This document shows positions 23,696 through 35,156 of a DNA stretch of 52,479 nt, piece after piece. The notes below the pieces were generated by a model that saw nothing but the letters and a program-made list of their open reading frames with translations, did not search any database and had not been told where the DNA came from. The translations under genes and the position numbers were made by a program. Origin of the DNA: DASXYU01 sp036502295 (GTDB lineage Bacteria; Actinomycetota; Actinomycetes; Mycobacteriales; Jatrophihabitantaceae); NCBI GenBank assembly GCA_036502295.1, contig DASXYU010000021.1, positions 1 to 52,479 on the forward strand, given 5' to 3'. The number at the start of each line of letters is the position of its first letter. Within the stretch, counting starts at the first letter, position 1.

Positions 23696-25614
23696 TGGTA
23701 CCTCACTGCCAGCAGGACGATCACGACGGCGACCGAGCCGGCGAGGATCGAGAGCGCGTAGCTCCGGACGAAACCTGTCTGCGTTCGCTTGAGCCTTGCG
23801 GAACTTCCACCGAGGGCCGCGGCGAATCCGTTCACAGCGCCGTCGACTCCCCGGTTGTCGAAGTAGACCAGGGCGCGAGTGAGCCACTGTCCCGGACGCA
23901 TGAGGACGGCCTCGTTGAAGGCATCGGACCAGAGCAGCTTGCGCGATGCGGTGGTGACCACCGAAACCCCGACCGGCTGCACGGCCGGCACCGGCTTCTT
24001 GGCGAAGATGAGGTAGGCGATGCCGACACCGATCGCCACCACGACGAGCGTGATGATCGACAGCAATGTCGCGTTGATCGTCGAGGACCGTACTTCCTCC
24101 GCTGCCCCGCTACCACCGAGGGAGGGCTCAAGCCAGTGCTTCACACCGCCCTTGACGACGAGCAGGTAACCACCGACGAGGGAGAGGACCGCGAGGGCGA
24201 CCATCGGCCACTTCATCGCGGCCGGCGCCTCGTGCGGGTGCACATCATCCTCCCAGCGGCGTTCACCGTGGAAGGTCATGATCAGCGCGCGGGACATGTA
24301 GAACGAGGTGAGCCCGGCTCCGACGAGAGTCACGAGGCCGAGGATCCAGCCCGAGGTGCCGCCCTTGTCGAAGGCCGCCTCGATGATCTTGTCCTTCGTC
24401 CAGAAACCGGTGGCGAGCGGAAAGCCGATGATCGCGAGGAAGCCGCAGAGGAAGACGCCGTAGGTGTACGGCATCACCTTCGCCAAGCCGCCGAATCTCC
24501 GCATGTCGATGCGGTCGTTCATCGCGTGCATCACCGAACCGGCCGACAGGAACAGCGCGGCCTTGAAGAAGCCGTGACCGACCAGGTGGATGAGGGCCAA
24601 CGCGTAGACGCCCGGGCCGAGTCCCACTGCGAGGAACATGTAGCCGATCTGGCTCACCGTCGAGTAGGCGAGCACCTTCTTGAGGTCGTCCTGGCCGCAG
24701 CCGCAGATACAGCCGTAGAGCAGCGTGATCGCACCGATGATCGTCACTACCGTCTGCGTCGCCTGCGAGGAATCGAAGATCACGGCCGAGCGGGCGATGA
24801 GATAGACGCCGGCGGTGACCATCGTCGCGGCGTGGATGAGGGCCGAGACCGGGGTCGGACCCGCCATCGCGTCCGGCAGCCAGCTCTGCAGCGGGAACTG
24901 ACCCGACTTGCCACAGGCGCCGAGCAACAGCATCAGGCCGATGGCGGCGGCCACGCCCTTGCTGTAGTTGTTGGGGCCGAAGAGCAGGTGTGCGTAGTCG
25001 GTGCGACCGAAGTAGGCGAACATCAGCATGATCGCGACCGACAGGCCGACGTCACCGACCCGGTTCGCATAGAAGGCCTTGTTACCGGCGGTCGCTGCCT
25101 CGTCGCGGTTCCGGTAGAAGGAGATCAGCAGGTAGGACGCGACACCGACGCCCTCCCAGCCGACGTAGAGCAGCAGGTAGCTGTTCGCCAGTACCAGCAG
25201 CAACATCGAGGCGATGAAGAAGTTGAAGTAGCCGAAGAAGCGGCGGCGTCCCGGGTCGTGCGCCATGTAGCCGGTGGCGTAGATGTGGATCAGTGATCCG
25301 ACACCGGTAATCAGCAGGACGAAGAGCAGTGAGAGCGGGTCAATGAGCAGCCCGGCTTCGACGTGGAACCCGCCGACGGGGAGCCAGTCGTAGAGGTTGA
25401 GGTTGATCTCGCGGTTGCTCTGCCCCTTCACGTCGAAGAAGAGGATGACCGCGTAGACGAAGAGCGCGACCGGGACGACGGCTCCGAGCAGGTGTCCCCA
25501 CTTGTCCGCGAAGCGTCCCATCGTCAACAGGACGAGTGCGGAGAGCAGCGGCAGGGCGATGAGGAGCCACGCCGCCGACTGGATGCCGCTAGCGGCGATC
25601 AAGGTTGTAGTCAT
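23692..25614 (-). CDS. nuoL: NADH-quinone oxidoreductase subunit L
   Basis: 640 residues, the distal proton-pumping subunit with a long C-terminal lateral helix. Motifs include YVGWEGVGVASYLLISFY, GKSGQFPLQSWLPDAMAG, PTPVSALIHAATMVTAGVYL, DLKKVLAYSTVSQIGYM and HLVGHGFFKAALFLSAGS. The start lies 8 nt after the nuoK stop. It ends at a TGA inside a 10-bp duplication shared with the nuoM start. Confidence 0.98.
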   Translation of the reverse strand: MTTTLIAASGIQSAAWLLIALPLLSALVLLTMGRFADKWGHLLGAVVPVALFVYAVILFFDVKGQSNREINLNLYDWLPVGGFHVEAGLLIDPLSLLFVLLITGVGSLIHIYATGYMAHDPGRRRFFGYFNFFIASMLLLVLANSYLLLYVGWEGVGVASYLLISFYRNRDEAATAGNKAFYANRVGDVGLSVAIMLMFAYFGRTDYAHLLFGPNNYSKGVAAAIGLMLLLGACGKSGQFPLQSWLPDAMAGPTPVSALIHAATMVTAGVYLIARSAVIFDSSQATQTVVTIIGAITLLYGCICGCGQDDLKKVLAYSTVSQIGYMFLAVGLGPGVYALALIHLVGHGFFKAALFLSAGSVMHAMNDRIDMRRFGGLAKVMPYTYGVFLCGFLAIIGFPLATGFWTKDKIIEAAFDKGGTSGWILGLVTLVGAGLTSFYMSRALIMTFHGERRWEDDVHPHEAPAAMKWPMVALAVLSLVGGYLLVVKGGVKHWLEPSLGGSGAAEEVRSSTINATLLSIITLVVVAIGVGIAYLIFAKKPVPAVQPVGVSVVTTASRKLLWSDAFNEAVLMRPGQWLTRALVYFDNRGVDGAVNGFAAALGGSSARLKRTQTGFVRSYALSILAGSVAVVIVLLAVRYQ

Positions 25615-25622
25615 CGCCTTCC

Positions 25623-25922
25623 CTAGTACTTCAGGAGGTTGGCGTCGTCAACGGACGCCGACCGCCTGGTTCGGAAGATGGACATGATGATCGCGAGGCC
25701 GACCACGACCTCCGCAGCTGCGACAGTCATGACGAAGAACGCCATGATCTGCCCGTCGAGGCCGCCGTTCATACGCGAGAACGTGATCAGTGTGAGGTTC
25801 ACGGCGTTGAGCATGAGTTCCACGCACATGAAGACGACGATCGCGTTGCGGCGCACGAGCACGCCCACTGCGCCGATGGCGAAGAGCGCAGCGCTCAGCA
25901 CCAAGTAGTAGGTGGGGTTCAC
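25623..25922 (-). CDS. nuoK: NADH-quinone oxidoreductase subunit K
   Basis: 99 residues with three transmembrane helices. MCVELMLNAVNLTLITF carries the conserved membrane glutamates of the proton path (Glu in VELMLN, and Glu in AAAEVVVGLAI). The GTG start overlaps the nuoJ stop by GTGA. Confidence 0.97.
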   Translation of the reverse strand: MNPTYYLVLSAALFAIGAVGVLVRRNAIVVFMCVELMLNAVNLTLITFSRMNGGLDGQIMAFFVMTVAAAEVVVGLAIIMSIFRTRRSASVDDANLLKY

Positions 25923-26704
25923 CGCTGTTCCTCCCCGTGGATCGAGATGCCGGGCGGCAGCGGACGCTCGCCACCAGGCGTGGCGGCGAGCACCGACTCG
26001 TGCGAGACCGAGCCGTCGGGCAGCAGCGCCGGGGTGCCGATCGCGTTGCCCGAGGCGAGCACACCCGGTCCGGGCAGCGGCTGCGGGCGGCCGGAACGGA
26101 TGCGCTCTCGGGCCAGGCTCTTCTGCGTCGGCTTCGGCTCCTCACGCTCGTGGTGCGCGAGCACCATCGCGCCGACCGCGGCGATGATCAGCAGCGCCGA
26201 GGTGAGTTCGAAGGCGAAGAGGTAGTGGGTGAAGAGGAGGTTGGCGATTGAATTGACGTTGTCGCCCTTGGAGTTCGGCGTGTCGAGATCGACGGCCTTC
26301 GTGTCGTTCAGCGCATGGCCGATGGTGAGGGCGACCAGCACGGCGAACCCGATGCCGAAGAGCGCCGCGGCCCAGCGCTGACCGCGCAGCGTCTCGACGA
26401 TCGAGTCGGAGGAGTCACGTCCTACGAGCATGAGGACGAAGAGGAAGAGCACCATGATCGCGCCCGTGTAGACGATGATCTGCACCAGACCGATGAACGG
26501 CCCCTGCTCGATGAGGTAGAAGACGCCGAGGCTCATCATCGTGGCGACGAGCGAGAGCGCCGAGTGCACCGCGTTGCGCAGCAGCACCATGCCGATGGCA
26601 CCCGCGAGGGCTACCGGGCCAAGGATCCAGAACGCGATAGCCTCACCGAGAGGCACATGGTTGTGGATCAGTTCTCCGGACGCCAGCAAAACTGCGGAAC
26701 TCAT
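25919..26704 (-). CDS. nuoJ: NADH-quinone oxidoreductase subunit J
   Basis: 261 residues. Five membrane helices include SLVATMMSLGVFYLIEQGPF and VQIIVYTGAIMVLFLFVLML, the NuoJ core with its pi-bulge region. A polar C-terminal tail of about 80 residues (from REEPKPTQKSLA) is longer than in enterobacterial NuoJ but usual for actinobacteria. The ATG at 26704 with a GGGGGGAAG site is chosen over an upstream in-frame TTG at 26719. Confidence 0.96.
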   Translation of the reverse strand: MSSAVLLASGELIHNHVPLGEAIAFWILGPVALAGAIGMVLLRNAVHSALSLVATMMSLGVFYLIEQGPFIGLVQIIVYTGAIMVLFLFVLMLVGRDSSDSIVETLRGQRWAAALFGIGFAVLVALTIGHALNDTKAVDLDTPNSKGDNVNSIANLLFTHYLFAFELTSALLIIAAVGAMVLAHHEREEPKPTQKSLARERIRSGRPQPLPGPGVLASGNAIGTPALLPDGSVSHESVLAATPGGERPLPPGISIHGEEQR

Positions 26705-26775
26705 CGCTTCCCCCCGCAAGACGGCAACGCGACGCGGGGACGGAGCGAAGCCAGACGGTCTTCAGTGAGGCTCAT
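26701..26775 (-). other. 24-codon mini-ORF bridging nuoI and nuoJ
   Basis: Its ATG overlaps the nuoI stop as ATGA (26772-26775) and its own TGA overlaps the nuoJ ATG as ATGA (26701-26704). The peptide would begin MSLTEDRLASLRPRV. The segment replaces the direct overlap seen at most other nuo junctions and holds the GGAGCGAAGC sequence also found at 19401-19484. Probably a translational bridge made from inserted repeat DNA; the peptide itself has no recognised family. Confidence 0.4.
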
Positions 26776-27429
26776 GAAGAGTGCAGACCTCCGACCTGGT
26801 GGGCGTGACCGGTGATCGGCATGCCCGCGACGTTCGCCGTGCTCTGCGGCTCGCCCTGCTGCAACGGTGCCTGCGACTCGACCGTGTAGTACGCCTTGTC
26901 GTCATCACCGAGGCGCATCGCGTGTGGTGGCGCCTCCATGCCGGGCAGCAGCGGAGCCATGAGCTGCTCCTTGGTGTAGATAAGCTCTTGCCGGTTGTCT
27001 AGCGCGAGCTCGTACTGGTTGCTCATCGTCAGCGAGCGCGTCGGGCAGGCCTCGACGCAGAGTCCGCAGAAGATACAGCGCAGGTAGTTGATCTGATAGA
27101 CCTTGCCGTACCGCTCACCGGGCGAGTAACGCTCGTCCTCGGTGTTGTCGCCACCCTCGACGTAGATCGCGTCGGCCGGGCAGGCCCACGCGCAGAGCTC
27201 GCAGCCCACGCACTTCTCCAGCCCGTCGGGGTGACGGTTCAGGACGTGGCGGCCGTGGTAACGCGGAGCGGTCGGAAAGACTTCGAACGGGTACTGCTCG
27301 GTGTAGACGTGCTTGAACATCTGAGCGAACGTCAGGCCGAAGCCTTTCGCGAAGCCGAGGAGCGTGCCGGCCGGTTCAGCGGTCGAACCGGCGATCTCCT
27401 GTGCCGAAGCCCTCTTGACGGGCAGCTGG

Positions 27430-27437
<8 letters not shown>
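26772..27437 (-). CDS. nuoI: NADH-quinone oxidoreductase subunit I (two 4Fe-4S clusters)
   Basis: 221 residues. Two ferredoxin motifs hold clusters N6a and N6b: Cys76, 79, 82, 86 in EKCVGCELCAWACPADA, and Cys121, 124, 127, 131 in LRCIFCGLCVEACPTRSL. It passes electrons from NuoG to NuoB. The ATG at 27437 overlaps the nuoH 3' end by 8 bp; the frame extends to 27500 inside nuoH and is not used. The C-terminus carries a glutamine-rich extension after about residue 185. Confidence 0.97.
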
Positions 27438-28742
<1,305 letters not shown>

Positions 28743-28746
<4 letters not shown>

Positions 28747-31040
28747 CGACGTCCCCCCGCGCTGAGCGAGACGAGATCGCCACTGGACCCGGCGAGCTTC
28801 TCGCGGACGTTGGCACCGACCGCATTCGTCGGCAGCCAGACGACTCCGTCGGCGATCTCACCGATGACGAGCGGGGCGGTGATCGAGCCACGATCACTAC
28901 TCACCGTCACGACACCACCCTCGGCGAGGCTCGCAGCCGCGGCGGTCGCGGCGCTCACCACTGCGCGCAGTGGCTTCGCGGTGTCGGCAAGGTGTTGGTC
29001 GCCGTCCTGCAGGCGACCGCCGTCGAGGAGTTCAGGCCAGGTCGCAAGGAGGACGTACCCCTCGGGTGCGGCAACAGACGTTCCTCCGTTGAGCTCCCCG
29101 CCGGTCGCGGGTGCAGGGAGTGTCAGCAGCTCAGCTCGGATCTGCTCGACCGTGCGAGTGCCGAGGACGACGTCGAGCTCGTCGGCGAGGGCGTCGAGCA
29201 CCTGAGCGTCCGACATCGCCGAGGATGTGAGCGTCGCTTCGAACGGACGGCGACGGCCCTCCCAGGTGACGAAACGGCCGGCCTTCTCCGCGACGGGAGC
29301 CACTGGCAGGACGACATCGGCCTTCGCGGTGACGGCGCTCGTACGGACCTCGAGGCTGACGACGAACGAGGCCCTTTCGAGTGCCGCCAGTGCGAGAGCC
29401 GGATCGGCAGTGTCGGCCGGGTCGACCCCGCCGACGAGGAGTCCGCCCAGCGTGCCCTCGGCGGCCGCAGCCCAGATGGCGTCGGCGTCCTTGCCGCCGG
29501 CACCGGGCAAGGCGCCCGCCGCGATCGCACCGAGTTCGCCGGCACGACGCGGGATCCAGGCGAGCTTGGCACCGGTCTGATCGGCGATTGCCGCTGCCGC
29601 CGCGTAGGCGCCCCCCGCACGCTCACCGAGGAGGATGAGAGCACCGGGCTGGCTCAACGCCTTCGTCACTTCGGAGTCGAGGGCGGCAAGAGCGTCGGCC
29701 TCATAGGTCGGCACGGTCTGCAGCAGGGTGCCGTTGAGCTTCACGAGACCGTTGCTCGCCAGCGGCGCGATCGAGAAGACCTTCGTCCTGCCCTTGCGGG
29801 CGGACTTGTACAGGCGGAGGAAGACGATCGGCGATTCCTCCTCCGGCTCGAGGGCAACCAGCAGCACGGCCGGTGCCGTCTCCAGGGAGGTGAAAGAGAC
29901 ATGATCCGGGCTCACCCCGGCGACACGGGCCTTGAGGAACTCCGTCTCACCCGCGCCGATCGGACGGGAGCGGTAGTCGATGTCCTCAGTACCCAGCGCG
30001 CTACGCGCGAACTTGGCGTAGGCGTAGGCGTCCTCTTCGGTGATGCGACCACCGGGCAGGACGCCGACCGAGCCGGACGCCTTGAGACCGGCGGCGGCCT
30101 TCTCCAGCGCCTCGGGCCAGCTTGTCTCGACGAGTTCGCCGGATTCGTTGCGGACGAGCGGAACGGTGAGACGGTCGGCCTGGGTCGCGTACTTGAACGC
30201 CCAGCGACCCTTGTCGCAGTTCCACTCTTCGTTCACCTGCGGGTCCTCGCCTGCCTGCCGGCGAGTGACCTTGCCGCGGCGGAAGTCCGAGCGCTGCGCA
30301 CAACCCGAGGAGCAGTGCTCGCAGACCGAGTCGGCCGAACGCAGGTCGAACGGGCGGGCGTGGAAGCGGTAGGAGGCACCGGTGAGCGCACCGACCGGGC
30401 AGATCTGCACGGTGTTGCCGGAGTAGTAGCTCTGGAAGGGCTGCTCCTCTGAGGTCCCGACCTGCTGCTGCGCGCCACGCTCGAGCAGCGAGATGAACGG
30501 GTCGCCGGCGATCTCCTCGCTGAACCGGGTGCAGCGCTGGCAGAGGACGCAGCGCTCACGGTCGAGCAGGACGTTCTCGCTCACCGCGATCGGCTTGGGG
30601 AAGGTGCGCTTCTCTTCGACGAAGCGGCTCTCGGCGCGGCCGTTGCTCATGGCCTGGTTCTGCAGCGGGCACTCGCCGCCCTTGTCGCAGACCGGGCAGT
30701 CGAGCGGGTGGTTGATGAGCAGCAGCTCCATCACGCCCTGCTGCGCCTTGTCGGCGACGGGCGAGGTGTACTGCGTCTTGATGACCATGCCGGGCATCAC
30801 GGTGGTGGTGCAGGACGCCGCCGGCTTCGGCATGCCGCGGCCGTTGCCCATGTCGGTGACCTCGACGAGGCACTGGCGGCAGGCACCGGCCGGCTCGAGC
30901 AGCGGGTGATCGCAGAAGCGCGGGATCTGAATGCCGATCTGCTCGGCCGCACGGATCAGCAGGGTGCCCGGCGGCACCGAGACCTCGATCCCGTCGATGG
31001 TGACGGTGACGAGGTCTTCCTTGTTCTCGACAGCTGTCAT
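28743..31040 (-). CDS. nuoG: NADH-quinone oxidoreductase subunit G
   Basis: 765 residues. The N-terminal 2Fe-2S ferredoxin domain has FCDHP and AGACRQCLVEV. HPLDCPVCDKGGECPLQ gives the His/Cys-ligated cluster. RCVLCQRCTRFSEE with VQICPVGALT holds the next 4Fe-4S site. CEHCSSGCAQRSD is the extra N7-type cluster motif of the molybdopterin-oxidoreductase-like C-terminal part. It conducts electrons from NuoF/E to NuoI. The start is 2 nt after the nuoF stop. Confidence 0.97.
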
Positions 31041-31042
31041 GG

Positions 31043-32341
31043 TCAGTGAGCTCCTGCCAGAACGCGCGCGCCCGGGTACGGACAGCCATGGTTCTCCACG
31101 TGCCGCACGTACTCGTCGCGGAAGTACTTGATGGAACTGGTCACCGGGCTGGTGGCACCGTCGCCAAGAGCGCAGAAGGAGCGGCCGAGGATGTTGTCGG
31201 AGAGGTCGAGCAGCGTCTCGACGTCCTCGATCGTCGCCGTGCCGTTCTCAAGACGCTCGTAGATGCCGACGTACCAGTAGGTGCCCTCGCGGCATGGCGT
31301 GCATTTGCCGCACGACTCGTGCTTGTAGAACTCGACCCACTTCTTCGTGGCACGGACGACACAGTCGTCCTCGTCGAAGATCATCACGGCAGAGGTGCCG
31401 TTCATCGAGCCGACCTTCACGACACTGTCGAAGTCGAGCGGCAGGTCGAGGTGCTCCGGGGTGAGCATCGGCGTGGAGGAGCCGCCCGGGGTGAAGAACT
31501 TCATCTCCTTGCCGCGGCTCATGCCGCCGGCGAGGTCGATGAGTTCACGCAGCGTGGTGCCCATCGGCGCCTCGTACTGGCCGGGGTTCTTGACACGCCC
31601 CGACAGCGAGTAGATCGACGTGCCGGGCGAGCCCTCCGGCCCCAGCGCCTTGAACCAGTCGGCACCGCCGAGGACGATGTACGGCACGCTCGCCAGTGTG
31701 CCGACGTTGTTGACGGTGGTCGGTTTGTCGTAGAGACCGTTGGTCGCGGGGAACGGCGGCTTGAGGCGGGGCTGTCCGCGGCGTCCTTCGAGCGAGTCGA
31801 GCAGCGCCGTCTCTTCACCGCAGATGTAGGCGCCGGCGCCGCCGTGCACCACGATCTCGCAGTCGAAGCCCGTGCCGAGGATGTTGGTGCCGAGGTAGCC
31901 CCTCGCCTTCGCCTGCTGCACGGCGGCGGTGACGCGGCGGATCGCGTGGATCGCCTCGCCACGGATGTAGACGAACGCCTGCGAGGCACGGATCGCGTAG
32001 CAGGCGATGATGATGCCTTCGATCATCGAGTGCGGATCGTTCATCATCAGCGGCAGGTCGCGGCAGGTACCGGGCTCGCCCTCGTCCGCGTTCACCACGA
32101 CGTAGCGCTGGCCGCGCTCGACACCTCTGGGCTCGGCGACGAAGGACCACTTAAGGCCGGTGGGGAAACCGGCGCCGCCGCGACCGCGGAGGTTGGAGTC
32201 CTTCACCATCGTGATGAGGTCGTCGGGCTGCAGGGTGAGCGCCTTCTTCAGGCCCGCGTAGCCGTTGAGCTTCTCGTAGTTCTCGATCAGCCACGGCTTC
32301 TCGGTGCCGAATCGCTGCGTGAGGACAGGAGTAAGCGGCAT
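31043..32341 (-). CDS. nuoF: NADH-quinone oxidoreductase subunit F (FMN, NADH binding)
   Basis: 432 residues. The FMN/NADH site is GRGGAGFPTGLKWSFV with NADEGEPGTCRD and GAGAYICGEETALLDSLEG. ESCGKCTPCREGTYW plus the later Cys in RSFCALGDGA bind cluster N3. It takes electrons from NADH. The ATG at 32341 (one nt after the nuoE stop) is preferred; an in-frame ATG at 32359 lies within nuoE. Confidence 0.97.
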   Translation of the reverse strand: MPLTPVLTQRFGTEKPWLIENYEKLNGYAGLKKALTLQPDDLITMVKDSNLRGRGGAGFPTGLKWSFVAEPRGVERGQRYVVVNADEGEPGTCRDLPLMMNDPHSMIEGIIIACYAIRASQAFVYIRGEAIHAIRRVTAAVQQAKARGYLGTNILGTGFDCEIVVHGGAGAYICGEETALLDSLEGRRGQPRLKPPFPATNGLYDKPTTVNNVGTLASVPYIVLGGADWFKALGPEGSPGTSIYSLSGRVKNPGQYEAPMGTTLRELIDLAGGMSRGKEMKFFTPGGSSTPMLTPEHLDLPLDFDSVVKVGSMNGTSAVMIFDEDDCVVRATKKWVEFYKHESCGKCTPCREGTYWYVGIYERLENGTATIEDVETLLDLSDNILGRSFCALGDGATSPVTSSIKYFRDEYVRHVENHGCPYPGARVLAGAH

Positions 32342-32342
32342 G

Positions 32343-33092
32343 TCAGGCCCCCTCTCCATAGGACGGGGCGCTCTCGCCGCGGTCGGCGGCGAGCTTCACG
32401 CCCGCGAGACCGGGGGTTCCGATGCTCGGCGCATCGGGGGCGGCGGTCTGCTCGTCGAAGAAGCCGGCGATCTGCCGCTCGATCTGCTTGAAGGTGCAGA
32501 GCGGGGCGCCCCGGGTCGGCGTCGGCTTGGCGCCGTTGCGCAGCTCGGTGGTGATCGCCTTGGCGCTCTCGACGGTCTGGTTGTCGAAGAACTCATAGTT
32601 GACGGTGAGGACGGGGGCGTAGTCACAGGCCGCGAGGCACTCGGCATGCTCCAGCGTGACCGTGCCGTCCCCGGTCGTCTCTCCCCCGGCGGCTACACCG
32701 AGGTGCTCGCGCAGCGCCGCGTAGATGTCGTCGCCGCCGAGCATGCCGCAGAGCGTGTTCGTGCAGACGCTCACGAGGTAGTCGCCGGTCGGGTTCTTCT
32801 TGTACATCGTGTAGAACGTCGCCACCGCCGCTACCTGGGCCTTGGTGATGTTGAGCTGATCGGCGCAGAAGGCGATGCCATCGGGCGAGACCTGGCCCTG
32901 CACGGACTGCACCAGGTGCAGCATCGGCAGCAGCGCGGAGCGTGCACCGCCCTCGGGGTAGCGGGCGATGATCGCCCGGGCATCGGCGACCGTGCTCACG
33001 TCGAAGACCGACGGGTCACCCGGCCGGTCGAGCTGGATGACCGACGTGCGGAAGTTCGCCGGCTCCGCGTCGAAAACCTGTTCTTCGCTCAT
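32343..33092 (-). CDS. nuoE: NADH-quinone oxidoreductase subunit E (2Fe-2S)
   Basis: 249 residues. The thioredoxin-like domain binds cluster N1a through VCTNTLCGMLGG and AECLAACDYAPV. ATFYTMYKKNPTGDYLVSVC is typical. A C-terminal tail of about 60 residues beyond the fold is common in actinobacteria. The ATG shares one base with the nuoD stop (TGATG). Confidence 0.97.
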   Translation of the reverse strand: MSEEQVFDAEPANFRTSVIQLDRPGDPSVFDVSTVADARAIIARYPEGGARSALLPMLHLVQSVQGQVSPDGIAFCADQLNITKAQVAAVATFYTMYKKNPTGDYLVSVCTNTLCGMLGGDDIYAALREHLGVAAGGETTGDGTVTLEHAECLAACDYAPVLTVNYEFFDNQTVESAKAITTELRNGAKPTPTRGAPLCTFKQIERQIAGFFDEQTAAPDAPSIGTPGLAGVKLAADRGESAPSYGEGA

Positions 33093-34408
33093 CAGCGGTC
33101 ACACCCACCCATCACGGGGTCGATCGAAGCAACAGCGGCGATGACGTCGGCGATCATTCCGCCGATCGACATCAGGGCCGTGCCCTGCAAGTTCACGAAG
33201 CTGGGTTCGCGGAAGTGCACCCGATACGGGCGGGTGCCGCCGTCGCTGACGACGTGCGCACCGAGCTCGCCACGGGGCGACTCGACGGCCTGGTAGACCT
33301 GCCCCGGCGGAACCCGGAAACCTTCGGTCACCAGCTTGAAGTGGTGGATCAGCGACTCCATCGAGGTCGCCATGATCTTCTGCACGTGCTCAAGTGAGTT
33401 GCCCATGCCGTCCGGGCCGACGGAGAGCTTCGCCGGCCACGCGATCTTCGGGTCGTCCACGACCACCGGGCCGGGCGCGAGGCGGTCGAGCACCTGCTCG
33501 ACGATCTTCAGCGACTCCCACATCTCAGCAACTCGGACGATGTAGCGCGACCAGCTGTCGCCGCGGTCATCGGTGGGAACCTCGAAGTCGAACTCCTCGT
33601 AGCCGAGGTACGGGTCGGTCTTGCGCAGGTCCCACGGCAGGCCGGCCGCACGCAACAGCGGGCCCGTGATTCCGAGCGAGAGGCAGCCCTCGACGCCGAT
33701 CCAGCCGACGTCCTTCAGCCGACTCACCCAGATCGTCTGACCGGTGAGCAGCTTGTTGACACCCTGGAGTTCCTTGCGGGTCTCCTTGATCCAGTCACGG
33801 ATCTTGGGCTCGTAGCCCTCGGGCAGATCGTTGGCGAGACCACCGACGCGGACGTAGGAGTTGTTCATCCGCAGACCGGTGATGAGTTCGAAGACGTCCA
33901 GGCAGCGCTCGCGGGCGCGGAAGCCGTTGGTCATCGCGGTGAGGGCGCCGATCTCCATACCGCCGGTGGCCAGGGCGACCCAGTGCGAGGAGATGCGGTT
34001 GATCTCCATCATCATGATGCGGATCAGGCGGGCCCGCTCGGGTACCTCGACGCCGAGCAGTCGCTCAGTGGCCAGCGCGTACGCCGTCTCGCTGAACATC
34101 GGCGCGAGGTAGTCGGCACGGGTGAGGAACGTGGTCGCCTGCGTCCAGTTGCGGAACTCGACGTTCTTCTCGATACCCGTGTGCAGGTAGCCGATGACGC
34201 AGCGGGCGTCGGTGACCGTCTCACCCTCGAGTTCGAGGACGATGCGGAGCACGCCATGGGTGGACGGGTGCTGGGGACCGAGGTTGAGGACGATGCGCTC
34301 GTCGCCGGCGTCGGCAATGGCGCCGGAGACGGCTTCCCAGTCACCGCCGGTGAGGTTGTAGACCCGTCCTTCGGTGGTTTCGCGTGACGGTGCGAACGCG
34401 TCGGTCAT
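33092..34408 (-). CDS. nuoD: NADH-quinone oxidoreductase subunit D
   Basis: 438 residues. It carries LNLGPQHPSTHGVLRIVLELEG in two overlapping parts, CVIGYLHTGIEKN, RADYLAPM and MMEINRISSHWVALATGGM; these are the 49-kDa subunit motifs lining the quinone site. The C-terminus ends with IDPVMGGCDR as usual. It is a separate gene rather than fused to nuoC. A GGGAGGT site serves the ATG, 31 nt after nuoC. Confidence 0.98.
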   Translation of the reverse strand: MTDAFAPSRETTEGRVYNLTGGDWEAVSGAIADAGDERIVLNLGPQHPSTHGVLRIVLELEGETVTDARCVIGYLHTGIEKNVEFRNWTQATTFLTRADYLAPMFSETAYALATERLLGVEVPERARLIRIMMMEINRISSHWVALATGGMEIGALTAMTNGFRARERCLDVFELITGLRMNNSYVRVGGLANDLPEGYEPKIRDWIKETRKELQGVNKLLTGQTIWVSRLKDVGWIGVEGCLSLGITGPLLRAAGLPWDLRKTDPYLGYEEFDFEVPTDDRGDSWSRYIVRVAEMWESLKIVEQVLDRLAPGPVVVDDPKIAWPAKLSVGPDGMGNSLEHVQKIMATSMESLIHHFKLVTEGFRVPPGQVYQAVESPRGELGAHVVSDGGTRPYRVHFREPSFVNLQGTALMSIGGMIADVIAAVASIDPVMGGCDR

Positions 34409-34439
34409 CGGCTGTACCTCCCGCTCTTCGCCCGAGAGC

Positions 34440-35156
34440 TCATCGGTAGGCCCTCCGCTGGTCGGGAGGCGGAATGGTGGCGCCCTTGTATTCGACGGCG
34501 ATGCCGCCGAGCGGGTAGTCCTTGCGCTGCGGGTGACCGTCCCAGTCGTCAGGCATGAGGATGCGGGTCAGCGCGGGGTGCCCGTCGAAGACGATGCCGA
34601 AGAGGTCGAAGGTCTCCCGCTCCTGCCAGTCCGCCGTCGGGTACAGCCCGACGACCGAGGGGATGTGCGGGTCGGCGACGCTCGCTGCGACTTCGAGGCG
34701 GAGCCTGCGCCGATAGGTCATCGAGCGCAGCTCGTACACCGCATGGAGGCGCTTGCTCTCCGGGTTGCTCGGGTCGAGGTAGTCGACGCCCGCGACGCTG
34801 GAGAGCAGTTCGAAGCGGAGGTTGGGGTCGTTGCGCAGCGCTGCGGCGACGCCCAGCAGATGCTCGCGCTCGAGGTGCAATGTCAGCTCGCCGCGGTCGA
34901 CGATCGTGCGGATGACCGCCTCGCCGAGCTGCGGATAGGCGATTGCGAGCGTGTCGACGAGTTCGTCGAAGTAGCCGCCATACGGACGCTCCGCCTCGGG
35001 GGCGACCCATGGCTCCCGGACCAGGCCGCCGAAGCCGGAGGTGTCACCGCTGCCGCTGACTCCGAAGAGCCCGTGCCGTTCGGTGCCGAACGTCGACTCG
35101 TCCTCGCCGCTGCTTTCGCCGCTGTTCTCGCCACCGGGGCGCTGGATCCCGGTCAT
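34440..35156 (-). CDS. nuoC: NADH-quinone oxidoreductase subunit C
   Basis: 238 residues. After a Gly/Ser/Glu-rich N-terminal extension (about 1-45) comes the 30-kDa subunit domain with SSVAGVDYLD, YELRSMTYRRRLRLEV, YPTADWQERETFDLFGIVF and RILMPDDWDGHPQRKDYPLGG (shown in parts), the family signature. It helps bind the connecting module of complex I. The start overlaps the nuoB stop by ATGA. Confidence 0.97.
   Translation of the reverse strand: MTGIQRPGGENSGESSGEDESTFGTERHGLFGVSGSGDTSGFGGLVREPWVAPEAERPYGGYFDELVDTLAIAYPQLGEAVIRTIVDRGELTLHLEREHLLGVAAALRNDPNLRFELLSSVAGVDYLDPSNPESKRLHAVYELRSMTYRRRLRLEVAASVADPHIPSVVGLYPTADWQERETFDLFGIVFDGHPALTRILMPDDWDGHPQRKDYPLGGIAVEYKGATIPPPDQRRAYR

Noticed and set aside
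20947..25296. Long plus-strand frames opposite nuoN, nuoM and nuoL
   Set aside because: Charged, repetitive translations that mirror hydrophobic membrane proteins on the other strand.
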